Assembly (NCBI GenBank): GCA_030248215.1
Contig: JASANG010001215.1
Span: 124,001-188,000 of the forward strand
Origin: Enoplolaimus lenunculus
Lineage: Eukaryota; Nematoda; Enoplea; Enoplida; Thoracostomopsidae
Direction: 5' to 3'
Length of the DNA stretch: 64,000 bases
A program made the translations under genes and the position numbers. The notes under the pieces are model-generated. The model was not told where the DNA came from. It made no database searches and saw nothing but the letters and a program-made list of their open reading frames with translations. Below are positions 37,789-49,488 of this stretch, piece by piece. The first letter of the stretch is position 1. Each line of letters opens with the position of its first letter.

Positions 37789-38136
37789 AACAAATTTTGG
37801 AAGTAAAAATTACATAATTTGCGTTATTTCTAGGGTCCGTTAGTGTACGCTCTCTGACTAGGCAGCAATAGACTAGACTTAAAATTTTACATTACTTTTG
37901 CTTAAAAATAAGCCAACACTATTAGACTCTTTCTCCATCAAACGAAAGAAGCTGTTTATCGTAACAAATTTTGGAAGTAAAAATTACATAATTTGCGTTA
38001 TTTCTAGGGTCCGTTAGTGTACGCTCTCTGACTAGGCAGCAATAGACTAGACTTAAAATTTTACATTACTTTTGCTTAAAAATAAGCCAACACTATTAGA
38101 CTCTTTCTCCATCAAACGAAAGAAGCTGTTTATCGT
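37789..38136. repeat. perfect 174-bp tandem duplication
   Basis: Positions 37789-37962 and 37963-38136 appear identical base for base. The unit begins AACAAATTTTGGAAGTAAAA and ends GCTGTTTATCGT. No open frame or known element, so this is a very recent local duplication or an assembly artefact. Confidence 0.92.
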
Positions 38137-38478
38137 GTACACTGAACAACTTAAGCTTACCTGTTAACAGTACACAAATTTTATAAACGATAGGAAAATT
38201 TTAATTTTGTAGATAGAGTGGTGCAGGGTACAACCGGAGGTCTGCCTCCGGCCCCGGCAAAAAATCAGCCTCCGGCTACGGTAGAATTTTTGCCGGAGGT
38301 TCTGGCAATGTGGGTAGTAAAATTTTCCAAAATTTATCTGTTTAGTGTTCAGCGCGTCTTCGTTTTACTTTGTCACAATTTTCAGGAAAGAATTTCCGAA
38401 ATTTTGCAGAAAATTACCGTCCGAAATTTTGCAGAAAATTAGCGTATATAAAACCAAATGTAGAAATTCATGCGCTTT

Positions 38479-38732
38479 CCGGTGTCACGGGCAGATTTTT
38501 CTCCCGGGCAGATTTTTTTACCCGGGAACTTTCTGTCCGGACAGATTCCCCCCCCCAGAAAATTTCTGTCCGAGCAGATTTTTCCTCCAAATGCTCTGGC
38601 AAATTTTTCTCTCCAGAAGTATCCGCCCAGACAAAATTTTAATTTTTTTGAGTGGACGATGGCATATATACATATCAACTGAAGTACTCACTCAATTTTC
38701 TATACGCAAGAATAATCTGCCCGTGACACCGG
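38479..38732. mobile_element. MITE with perfect 19-bp inverted ends
   Basis: 254 bp bounded by CCGGTGTCACGGGCAGATT and its exact inverse. The left part repeats the word GGGCAGATTTTT / GTCCGGACAGATT four times at 25-35-bp spacing. The flanks show no matching duplication. It directly follows a CAGGGTACAACCGGAGG-started fragment (38224-38460) of a different family. Confidence 0.8.
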
Positions 38733-38876
38733 TACATTGAAGTACTGTGACCGACGTCATAAAAGTATAGGGTCATCTTAAGTGCATAACTTATCTTAAA
38801 ACTTAAACGACGAGGCATTTGAACGCTAGACTACTTTTTAAACACAAGGTCCACCGTATAACCGAGCTTATTGCCG

Positions 38877-39492
38877 CTCACACGTTGCCATACGTGCACT
38901 CGGCACATTCATCGTCCTCCTATACTGTTTTAAAAAGGCTAGCTATACTGGTATTGGGTAACTGTGTGCGGAATTACTGCGTAATTTTGTTGCTTTTTGC
39001 AAGTTCGCGAAAATTTCCCGCCAAAATTTGAATTTCCCGCTAAAATTGGAATTTTCCCGCCAAAATTTGATGTTTACCACCAAAATTGATTTTCCCGCCA
39101 AAATTTGAATTTTCCCGCTTAATTTGAATTTTCCGCCAAGATTTTAATTTTCCCGCCAAAATTTGAATTTCCCGCCAAAATTTGGATTTCCCGACAAAAT
39201 GTGAATTTTGCCATAAAATTTGAATTTCCCCGCTAAGGTGTCCTAATGTGTCTATCATATAAAAATATTGTCCACTACACTGTTTTTCAAAAACATTTCA
39301 ATGTCCTAGACAGTGTCACTGCCAAATCGTCTTGTCCGGATAGAGTTTTCGTGAAACTCTATGATGTCCGCGAATGGCGGTGATACTGTTGGAAAATGAA
39401 GGGTTTCGATAAAGCATAAGCTGGACAAGCTATTGAGTTTCTTTTGGGAAGGGACATTTCATGCGCCGAGTGCATGTATGGTAACGTGTGAG
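38877..39492. repeat. foldback element enclosing a CCCGCCAAAATTTGAA minisatellite
   Basis: An inverted pair near CTCACACGTTGCCATACGTG (38877-38910) and 39463-39492 brackets about 550 bp. Inside, 39003-39240 is a minisatellite of about 20-bp units, consensus CCCGCCAAAATTTGAATTTT, about a dozen units with frequent substitutions. The same unit makes up the array at 48626-48985. Confidence 0.75.
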
Positions 39493-41199
39493 TGACATGA
39501 CAGCATACACTGAAAAAACCAAATCTACTCACAAAAACTGTCAAGAATTTTGTTCAATATTCTGACTGAGGTTTGAAATACAATTTTTTTCGTTAGCTCC
39601 ATCTACTTTAGTAATGAAACATTACAAATTGTCCCAAAATTTTTTTACACATTTAAGATATCCAGATACCAGGGTGTATTAACAAGAGGTGAAAAATACT
39701 GGAGCCGACGGTCAACAAAAAGTTTGTTTAACGCTTATATTTTACGAAATATATATCGGCAAATTTTTCCGCAAAATTGTGCAAAAAGTTAAAACGAAAC
39801 GCACCACGGTTAGAAATATATAACAGTCCGTAACCGAATAACAGGGGACACCCTCTTTAGATGCCAAATAAATATCAGTCCCGTCTCTTATTCGGGTCAC
39901 TACTTACAGTACATAGTATTCCACTAGCGAAATTGCCCAAACCTCCAGCAAAAACTCTACCGGAGCCAGAGGCCGATTTTCCGTCGGAGCCAGAACTCCA
40001 GTTGTTCCCTGCCGGATACATATTTCATTTTGGATACATACCCAAATTTTTTCATAACGATGCCTTAGCGGGGCCCTCTCGTAGGCCGTGACGAGCTCAT
40101 GCATTATCTTTAGCACTGGCTGTAGTAGCATACCTAGTACTATATTCTGTGCAACGATGCTTTTAACAATATGTATGGACAATAATTATACTACAGCCTG
40201 TGCGGTTGTCAACGGGATGTGTAACTGAAGAGTGGCAGGCAGAAATTGCATCTGGCTCGGTAAAAGTTTATTGCTGAGTGATACCCTGTTGTGGTTCGAA
40301 AAACTTCTTGAACCGAACCAAACACAGAAAGTTCTGCCGAGCCATGGTAATTAAAAAAACCAACGTATCAACCCAAACAACGGAATATCTCAGGTTTACT
40401 GAACTGAACTACGAGCGGCGTTTTAATTAAAAAACATGAAGACCGAAGGATCTAGACACAGTTGTTTCGCGTTCGGTTCGGTAGCCTCTCAGTCATAATA
40501 CATGAACCAAATTTTGCCAGTAAACATCAGTTTTTGATACTATCTGCTCAACAAAAATCACCGAAAACATGGTTAAATTTTCCACATTCGAGCTTAGCTG
40601 TAAAAATCGTTCAGTGTTCATTTAATTACATTTAGTAATGAAAAATAGTTTTCAAAATTTCTGAAGGCAATGGCTAAAGCTTAGCTAAAATGTTGCAAAA
40701 ATGCAATCGATGCACAATTTATCATATACAAACTACATGTTATAATGCGAGTAAAAGCAAATTATATACAAACTACAATTACAGTACGTTTATTACATAC
40801 CACATCCTGCACAAGAATTGCAAATGGGTAATAAGCCAAACCGTTGGTAACGGGGCGAAAATTAACTATTGCAGTAACCGTGAACGCTGCCGAATCGCTC
40901 CGGTTCATTTTTTCAAAGCCATGTTAACTGTGCGTTTGAGAGCAAGGTACCCCCTTCAAAAGGGATGAGGTTGGAACACAATGCAACGCGCGCCGGTATA
41001 TTTTGTATCACTCAAAATAATTAAGTTGAATACTCATTTTCGAAGAGTGGTCACCGATTCTTGCTACGACGCTCGACAATTTAATATCTTATAAATACAA
41101 GGCTAACATTGATTCAGCTTATGAAGGAATACAAAGCACTTGAAAGGTGAAATGTAGATTGCACACTACAACAGAAACTTTTTAAAATTGGAAAACGAT

Positions 41200-44100
41200 T
41201 TACAGATAATGTCTCTGAGGCTTTGTGATGCGTCCGCATAAACACAGCGAAAGCAAAATTCCCAGAATCTGAAAACAATCAAAAATGGGGTAAATTCCAT
41301 TTAGAACGTGCCGCTGCATCTTGCACGTGCAAGTTCCTGCAGCGCCAATTTACAGCTACATGGTATATTAATGAGTTTTCGAACAAAAGTTGCAGCTGTA
41401 AGTTCCCGCTGCAAAAAGTTGCACGTGCAAGTTGAAGCTGCAACATTTTCCTATCACAAACTTGCAAGCGCAAATTGCAGCTGTGAGCTTTCGCTACAAT
41501 AACTTGTACATTTTATTGGGGAGTGCAATAATACAGTTGCACAAGCTTATTATACGGGAACCGGAACACTGTCATTAGAATTATACAGACCTTCTTTTCA
41601 ATTATGAGAGTAGTGTTGCAGTTTTTATCGTGGCTACTATATAAAATGTTTTGCCAAAACTTAGTTCACGAAGGCAATATTTTTGAAACTGGAACAAAAT
41701 CAAAGCGAACGGGCTGATGGAATACAACTGCTTATGCGTTCGGTCTAATACTCTGTCATAAATCAAGGCTAAATTTCAGAACATAAAAACAACAAATGCT
41801 TTAATTCTCATGTACTCATGTACGGAGTCCAAAAATTTTTTGCTATCGATATCCAATTGCGTAGGCCGGATTTTTAAACGGGTATTCGCGTCCTATAAAA
41901 TTTTCAAAGGCAAAAGGTTACTATATATTAAATAGATCAGCATTTTATAGCATCGGTTCGACAGTACATCTAACGATATAATTCAAACTAAAGCCCTTGT
42001 GGACGAAAACGGTATCAAATATCGTGCCGACTGAAAACCGTCAACCACTAAGTTTACCTGTAGCGAACCCATACATAGACCGATCAATATATAGAACATT
42101 GCGTAGTAATTCATTTTTTGCTGCACTGGTCCACTGCAACCCTACAAAATGCTGATAACTTATGCGTCACGGAAAACATAAAACGAGCAAAAAATGTTCG
42201 AACATTAACACTAACTTTAAAACGTTCAATTGATAACATTCTCACGGCAAACACAGATACGAATGACATCCGAAACAATGTGTTCAAATACGAAATCCGT
42301 ACATTTAAACAAACATAGTCTGTTCACATACAAATGTATGTGGGGTGACAAATTAGCAGTGCAAAAAATGGTAGTAAACTACTCTATGTCTCGTTGTAAT
42401 CACCAAATCATATTAGTTTGAGCTCATAGCAAGAAATTACTAGTTGAGTTTCAGTGTCCGGCAAATAGACAGCCAATAGACCGTTGCTTGTGGCATCTTC
42501 AAAAATATAAAGTAAACAACGTGTTCGCATTTTTGGTCATTAATACTGGGAAACCATAACTAATATGAAAATGCATTAAATGACTTACCCTTGTATACCT
42601 GCTTGTTGAATCATTTTTGAAATAACAGCTCTCTGAGTTAATCGGCTGCAGGTTGTTATACCACGATACGTCATCCTGAGTACAACATGAAGGTGGCACG
42701 CGTAAAAGAGATCCTTGACTGTATCTGATAATGTAATCAGAATGCATGTAATCCTCGTAACTGGAGCAACCACAGCACTTTTCCTACAATTCAATAATTC
42801 ATTGTTTATAACATTTCTACGCAATCACAGATCATAATATGAAACAGGAATTAAGTTGAAAATTTTCAACTACAACTTTTGGATATAAATTGCGATTGAC
42901 CCTTCTGCATATGCTGTATTAAATAAGCAACACTATCAGCAGAGCAGTATAAATATCCTAAACATGTTCTTTCACATCAGCTACAACTTACAAAATACTG
43001 AATTTGGTCAACGAGATCTGTCACCCAGGCTTTGCGCCCGTACTCAATTTGCACCATTACTCTCAGTCGGTCATGGAAATCGTTGGATACCTGTACGTTA
43101 GTGTAAAAACAGAATGCCACATACGCATTAAACAAAGTCAATACAATAAACATTGCGTTAAGAATAGCTCCAAACCCGTTGTGTCGGTGTAGAATACTCG
43201 CAAACAGGATATCTTATGCAGTATTAAACTATATAATATTTATATACACTAAAACCTTGCAAGAAAACTACAGAAAGCAATTCTAAATCAACTTTCGCTG
43301 GAGACGGAAGTATTGAGCTTCTGTTTTTTTGGTATCCGGTTGCACCATTCCTTAGCTGAAAACATGTTAAATGCTCCAATACTCCAAATACTCCAATACT
43401 CCACTGAACAGTGACCACGGTCAAAATTTGAGTTTTAAGCTACAGCAAAACAACATATTTTAACGACACACATTTAATATACTTCTCACAAGCACGTGTG
43501 CGAAACAAAATGAAATAATACCCACTCTGAATCGGTAAACCAATACAAGAATACCAGATGCAACTTCGCCGAACAAGAGCAGAAACAGCACCAGCGCATA
43601 CTGAAACATGGTACAAAATTGCCACAACCAGAAGGGATTGGAGTCTCGATTCATGTCATTGTCAAGAACAAGGGCCTGCCGACTTGGGCCCGATCCGGCC
43701 CGTAAAAAGTTTCTCGCATGCGGAAACTGGTAAATATTCCTTAGGTCGAAAAATATTAAAAGAATTTCTTACAGCAGGGCATCAACGGTACTGTTGTAAA
43801 CCTAGTGATATCCTAATTTTATCAAACTTCAATGACTACTTTCGGAAGCGGCTCAAAAACCGAAACTGAGATTATACGTAATTCTCAGACATCAATTCCG
43901 GACTTGAACTCGACCATAAACTAAGATATAAACGAACTATAACATATGTACCACGCCTGAACCGAAAAGCAAAAATACCGACATTGGAACCTGGCACCTA
44001 CATCTACAACTATTGCAAAAATTAACTTTCATAAAAACAATTTTCTTTAACTGCCAACACACTGCACAGCTTCTTTTCACACATAGCGATACATTTCCAA

Positions 44101-45230
44101 ATTGATGAAAAACACATATATTTATATATTTATTTACTACTCACAACTCAGTCCTGTTTAAACAACTGAAATGGCGAAGATTTCCGATATTAACCTTGTG
44201 GTTTCATTGTTTAAATCAAGTGCAAATTTTACAAATACAAAGATAAACTTTATAAATGACTTTATTTCAAGTCTACATAGTCAAAACAGGAGCAAAATAT
44301 TCCACAGCATTTGTACTACAATTTTTGCAACCATCCAGATTTCCAGCCAACGTACATACTATATATATAAAACTTACAGTAAACAGCATACATGGTATTT
44401 CACGAATTGCACCCACACAGCCAATAAAACCAACTACAATAGACAAACAACCGAGCGCAATGAACAGTCCTGTTGCAATCTCCATTAGTGGTGTTGCATT
44501 ATCTGCCGGATTAGCTATTTTCAACAGATAATTTTTGCGTGGATCAATCAACATCCACAAGCCGAATATCAACAATCCCAGGCCGGAAACCTGTAAAATA
44601 TCTTAACTGAAATGCAACAAGATCTAGTGATTTAGCAAATGCTATGAAGCCTATATATTTTTGTAATGCTCGATACTCAATGAACCAAATATCAAATGTT
44701 AAGAAACGTTTTTTGTGTCTGGGTTGGTTATCAAGGTCCAACAACATGAAAATTAAATGTGAACATAAATTTTATTGTTGATGTTGCAGGCAGTAAACGT
44801 GTTGACATATATAGTCGATGATAAACCCACTTAATGAAGACTGCGTGGCGTTGAAGTAAAACCTTCGCTTAACAATCACCGGGGTATATTGTGTACCTGG
44901 TTTTTTAACTGTTAGTTAAAACTTTTATTTACTTAAAAACTTCCCGAAACTTAACCTGGCGCACCATCCGGTTGCAACCTGACATACTATAGCGCGCTGG
45001 ACTGATAATCTGTCGACTGAGTTCGAAACCTCCTGGGAACATCCCTCATTTTCAGCTGCTAACTCAGAACTAAAAAAAGTGGTACCCTAGCCTACCCAAA
45101 TTATCACATATTTTAATTATACATACAAATTTGCTCGAAGAAAACATAGTTGCACCACTGAGGAGCTTACCCATAATATAATATTAAACATGACAATGTT
45201 TAGTTTGAAACACTTCATCGCACCTGACAT
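41200..45230 (-). CDS. tetraspanin, four-pass membrane protein
   Basis: Eight coding exons, high to low: 45230-45171, 44590-44378, 43600-43526, 43090-42992, 42777-42599, 42486-42441, 42120-42058, 41268-41200; 267 codons plus TAA. Tetraspanins organise plasma-membrane microdomains. Exon 1 gives MSGAMKCFKLNIVMFNIILW, running into VSGLGLLIFGLWMLI (TM1). TM2 is GLFIALGCLSIVVGFIGCVG, followed by the usual AIREIPCMLF. TM3 is YALVLFLLLFGEVASGILVL. The large extracellular loop has the CCG motif (CCGCSSYEDY) and PPSCC. TM4 spans MFYILIGLCMGSLQ and ILGILLSLCLCGRI. All frames close, but exon 5 needs an unusual acceptor after an A6G run, and exon 6 a short-polypyrimidine acceptor at 42487. The loop lacks a clear GC motif before TM4. 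The subfamily could not be assigned. Confidence 0.87.
41300..41510. repeat. cluster of TTGCAGCTGCAAGTT-like words
   Basis: At least eight GTTGCAGCTG, TGCAAGTT or GTGCAAGTTC words occur in both orientations just upstream of the last tetraspanin exon, inside the final intron. Some pairs form near-perfect palindromes such as TTGCACGTGCAA. No terminal structure was seen, so it may be an old palindromic MITE. Confidence 0.55.
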
Positions 45231-46210
45231 TTTGCAGCGTACGTGTAAATAAGTAATTACGTAAATTTTACATAGTTCTCTTGTTTTAACCTTAAAGGCA
45301 AATGAGTTTTACAGCAAATTTACACCGCAAAAAAGCTGACTAATGAACTGTGACAAACACTCCACAATTGTTTAAGTAAATTCAGACTCATTCAAGCGCC
45401 AATTTACTGCATGTATGTTTAGTACTCGTAAATATCTTCATTAATTATTTTCTGACTAGCTACGCATTTAACCGTTAAACCGAGAACAAATGCAGTGGTG
45501 ACAAAAAATGATCAAACTTTAACACCACAAGTGAAAATTTTGTGATATTTACTAGACAATGAGCTTTAAAGTATTGCATATTTGGCTCATTTTAGATTCT
45601 AGATTACATTTTATCTTAGATTTAGACTGAGGCTTAGGCTTATAGGCTTAGGAACAAGGAACACAATTTTGCAAAGCTTAAGCTTAAGCTTACGCTTAGG
45701 AATACACTTAACTAATGTTACGCACCTAAGAGCAACAGTGACCGGATATTTTGTATAAAAAATGGAATATGAACAGCATTCGTTCCGTGAATCTGAGTTG
45801 TTTGAACATTCCGATAATGCCCATTGACCCATTGTCCCATGTTTCTCCGAGGAGGGTCCCATTTGCCCGCGCAGTAGTTATAAGCCTGGAGTGCAACAGC
45901 ACGCACGCTCTTAGGTTAATAGATTTAGTCTGAGGCTTATGCTACGCTTTGTCCAGCGGTGTACATGCATTAAACGAGGAGCCGCTCAGAAAATTTACAT
46001 TTGCCAACCATTTGCAGTGATTGGCAACTATAGTTGTTACTCAAAATAACTCATTTCAATTTACCGCCGCAACAATTTTGTTTCAGAGAGGGTCCCGCCC
46101 TCCTGAGAGACGTCCCTCTGATTTGACGTGATATTATTAAGTAGGATTGGTGGTTGCCGCCATCCAAGCCCATCGCACCGAGCGCTTTTCATACTACGTT
46201 GCAACACATG

Positions 46211-46397
46211 ATTGACTATCTCCGAAATAGGCTTCCCAGGACTACTCAAATTGAGTCAAATTTCGACTCCGCCAGAGTCCAATTTGACTCACTGTGAGTA
46301 ACATGTTTGACTCTGGCGGAGTCGAACTTGACTCAGTTTGTGTAGTCCCGAAAAACCTATTTCGGAGAGTCAATTTGACTCACCATTTTTTGCAGTG
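46211..46397. mobile_element. palindromic GAGTCAA/TTGACTC MITE, copy 1
   Basis: The two halves are inverse: CTCCGAAATAGGC, then GACTCCGCCAGAGTC, then the inverses of both, ending CACCATTTTTTGCAGTG followed by TA. The left terminus is truncated. The same design recurs at 49653 and 50031, with a half copy at about 57225-57330. Confidence 0.85.
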
Positions 46398-47430
46398 TAC
46401 GCATCTAAACAGTTCAAATCTGTTTCAGTAACTTAGTTTTTTTGAATAATAAAATGTGTTTGATTAACGAGCGTGGCTAGGAAGCTCTCACGTCTTGTGG
46501 TTTTTTTGTACTATATGTACACAAACGTACTCTACGCTGAAAAGAATTAAAAGCTACATAAGATTTAAAAAATTTAGATATTTAGAATTTTGAAACGAAC
46601 AGAACTCTTGAATGACGTCCTACAAAAATAACGGATGTGGATTGAAAAATTTCTAAACGGAAATAGATGGATTCATACCCAACAAACGCACGATCTGATT
46701 GGCTAATTCTAAAGTTCACAAGGTCATTGCAGTCGACCACACACGTTGTGCAGACTTCCGGTTGAAATTTTCAATTTACCACTGCCCTTAAAAATTTTGA
46801 GGCGAACAGTAATTCGGATTTTGATTGGGATACGTTTTAGCTCAGCATTTACATCATCCGTTTTTAAACTAAACTCTATTTACTACTTGATAAAATATTT
46901 CTTATCAATTCCCTCCTTGCTACTATGTTTCATTTTCAATTTAATGGTCACGTTGTATAAACAATTGGTGTAGTTTTAAGTTGATTTCATGAACTTTTAA
47001 AACATCGAGTAAAATTATTTACTCTTTTAAAAACTGATTCAATTTACCACTACGTATTTTAGATAGTATCAATTTCCACTTGGATAAGATTTTCACTAGT
47101 TGTAATAGTAAAATGAGGACAAAATTTTCCACAGGGCGGGCGCAAGATAAAGTGGACGATGCATAAAAGAGAGGAAGAGACTGATATTTATATGGCCTCA
47201 ACTGAGGGACCCCCCTTGTTATTCGGTTAATACGAACTGTTGTTTTATATTTAGGCCAATGTAAAGAACACGGGCGGAACAGTGTTTTATAAGCATTTGT
47301 CTTTTGTCAAAAACTTGAGCGATAATGCAAGGTAGGAATTTACTTTCAAAACACAAGTATGCTTTAAAGGCTTTCGAACTAAACTTTATTTGGTCATCTA
47401 GTCATTTGTACACTGCAATTAGAGATAATT

Positions 47431-47563
47431 GACATTTTGGGATTCTAATTGGGGTTTAGGGACTATCTTCCCGGACGCTTAGGGATACGGACTCTTATTG
47501 ATTGCTACTCAAAATGGGGACCCCGTTTTATTTTACTCACCACTTTCATTCGGGTCACTACAG
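47431..47563. mobile_element. mariner-like MITE fragment, CGGGTCACTACAG end
   Basis: The right half matches the element at 36804-37020 (TCTTATTGATTGCTACTCAAAATGGGG-type text; CGGGTCACTACAG terminus at 47551-47563). Another piece with the ACTGATATTTAT/GGCC segment is at 47169-47243. A GGCCAATG-started fragment lies between them, suggesting nested insertion. Confidence 0.65.
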
Positions 47564-48625
47564 TTTTATTTGCTGACATTCGGACCTTGACATTTCTGAA
47601 TACAAACTTTATACCATTTTTTTGCTTTATTACCCTAGGCTTTTTAGGTATAGGCTTAATCGTTTTAGGCTCATCCTTAGGAATATGTTTTTACTGCTCA
47701 TACAGCCCGGTTCTTTTCAATTGGCCACCTATTAAATGGACGAATTGTCCAAATACTTGACTCACCAGTTACACAGTGCGGGTACGAATATCATCAAGCG
47801 ACTTTAACGTTGAACATTTTACCCCTTCTTGATATAAAACGGTGCTTTAACATTTGATGAGATTTTAAGATTTTACATTGTTAGCTTTCATTTCTACATA
47901 CAATATTTCTGTTATCAAAAACGTTTACAATGTTTGCTTGAAATGCGAAGGACAAATATATTTACGCTCTGACATTTCTTCATCACGTATGACGCATAGC
48001 GTAGCGTGTATTATTCCTTTTACCCATTGGACTAGTGCCACGACAAACCTTGAAGTTATTACATTTTCAAATTCGGTCCGCAAGTCGTTGGCTGACAGCC
48101 AATTTTGCGTTCAGTTACTCGACCATAACTCGCGAACCGAATGCCATTTGGCAGCGGTATGTATACGCCCTATACGCTGTAAAGTTCCGATGGGTTGATT
48201 ATTCAACTCAGAGCGCGGAGTAGTTATTTCAGGTTTATTTCTGCATTAACAGTAAACATTAATCAATCAGTTCAGAATTTTGAGCTCTGAAAGATCTTAT
48301 TTAGAGTTCAGACCTTTGAGTAAAACTCAAATCATTTTGAGTTAATATCAACTCTCTGAATCATACTGTGTATAGTTCTGAGCTGCAAGGTACGAGTATG
48401 AGTATAACTTCTGAAATATTTTGAATTGTCAGTCCCACGTTACCGTTGGTTTGGGTTGTACACGAATTGTCCGCCCTGTTTATTTTTTCTGTGGACGGAA
48501 TAGATTATCGCAGTAACTCTGAGCGGACACAATGCATATATAGTTTTCGTTTTCCACGAAATGTCCACATAGTTTTCGTTCTGAAAAAATGTCTGCATAC
48601 CAAAAGTAACAGCTATATTAAAACT

Positions 48626-48985
48626 TTCTGGCCAAAATTTGGATTTTTCCGGCAAAATTCGAATTTCCCGCCAAAATCTATTTTTCCGCCATAATTTGAA
48701 TTTCCACCCAAATTTGAATTACCCGACAGAATTTGAATTTTCCCGCCGTAATTTGGATTTTCTGCCAAAATTTAAATTTCTGTCAAGATTTGAATTTCGC
48801 GCCAAAATTTGAATTTTTCAGACAAAATATTAGTTTTGCTACTAAATCATAAATTTACCACCAAAATTTATGTTTTCCCGCCGAAATTTGAATTTTATAC
48901 AAAAAAATTTTCCCTGCAAAATTTAATTTTCTCGCCAAAATTTGAATTTGCCTTCGAAATTTGAATTTTCCCGCCAAAAACACTG
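48626..48985. repeat. CCCGCCAAAATTTGAA minisatellite, second locus
   Basis: Roughly 18 units of about 20 bp with the same consensus as 39003-39240, strongly diverged from each other. The word ATAGCTTGTCCAG occurs downstream at about 49149 and, inverted, beside the other array near 39425. Both arrays therefore probably belong to one repeat family. Confidence 0.8.
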
Positions 48986-49488
48986 TATAAAATACACGTA
49001 TACTGACAGGTTTCAGTTCTTTCGAATATGTCAAATATATACCTTATATTTTCGTCCGAACATCTTTTATTTAGGTGTCCGGACATACCTAGTTTCTTAG
49101 ATATCATTGGCGTCCAGTATTATAGCTATGTATGCTATCGCGGACGGCATAGCTTGTCCAGTGAACGTTTAATGAACACTATACAGCTTTTAACATACGA
49201 CAGGACATATTTTGCGCAATCCAAACCAATGGTAACGTGGGACTGACAACAGGGAAATTTATTTTAAGCAAACTCCGGCTTGCAAGGTTAAAAACCTTAA
49301 GAAGATACATTTTCTAGCGAGGGGCGGGCGAAACTCGTGGTTGGAAAATGTAACGATAACCTAATCTTCATTTTGTAGCGATCTCGTAAGCTTATGGTTA
49401 GCCTCTATTTATCGTGTACTGATTAGCCAAATCATAGCGCAACCGGTATAAACTTTGTCTTTATACTGGCTGAATATCTAACGCACAA

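Larger units (their letters stand above)
30574..41199. other. 10.6-kb intergenic region between bestrophin and tetraspanin 3' ends
   Basis: No conserved gene was found on either strand. It contains the MITEs and tandem repeats listed separately (31.5, 32.2, 33.2, 34.8, 35.9, 36.2, 36.8, 37.3, 37.8, 38.5, 38.9-39.5 kb), a partial mariner-like MITE at about 39823-39903 and an ATT microsatellite at 31075-31119. The intervening unique sequence is AT-rich without recognisable features. Confidence 0.6.
45231..49488. other. shared 5' region between divergent tetraspanin and MARVEL genes
   Basis: No coding sequence recognised. It holds hexamer-type fragments (CTTAGG words at 45590-45730 and 45895-45950), a palindromic MITE at 46.2 kb, mariner-like pieces at 47169-47243 and 47431-47563 around a GGCCAATG-started fragment at 47254, a CTCAGAGTT-rich stretch at 48200-48370 and a minisatellite at 48.6 kb. 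Confidence 0.55.

Noticed and set aside
42499-42747. Alternative open frame of tetraspanin exon 5 reading through the better acceptor at 42786
   Set aside because: It loses the CCG and PPSCC loop motifs that define the family.
46061-46249. Minus-strand frame reminiscent of the tail of a reverse-transcriptase protein
   Set aside because: Overlaps a palindromic MITE and shows no catalytic motif; no LINE or LTR-type coding sequence was found anywhere in the window.
47449-47760. 103-residue plus-strand frame with hydrophobic residues
   Set aside because: Its first third is mariner-like MITE sequence and the rest has no splice partners or family match.
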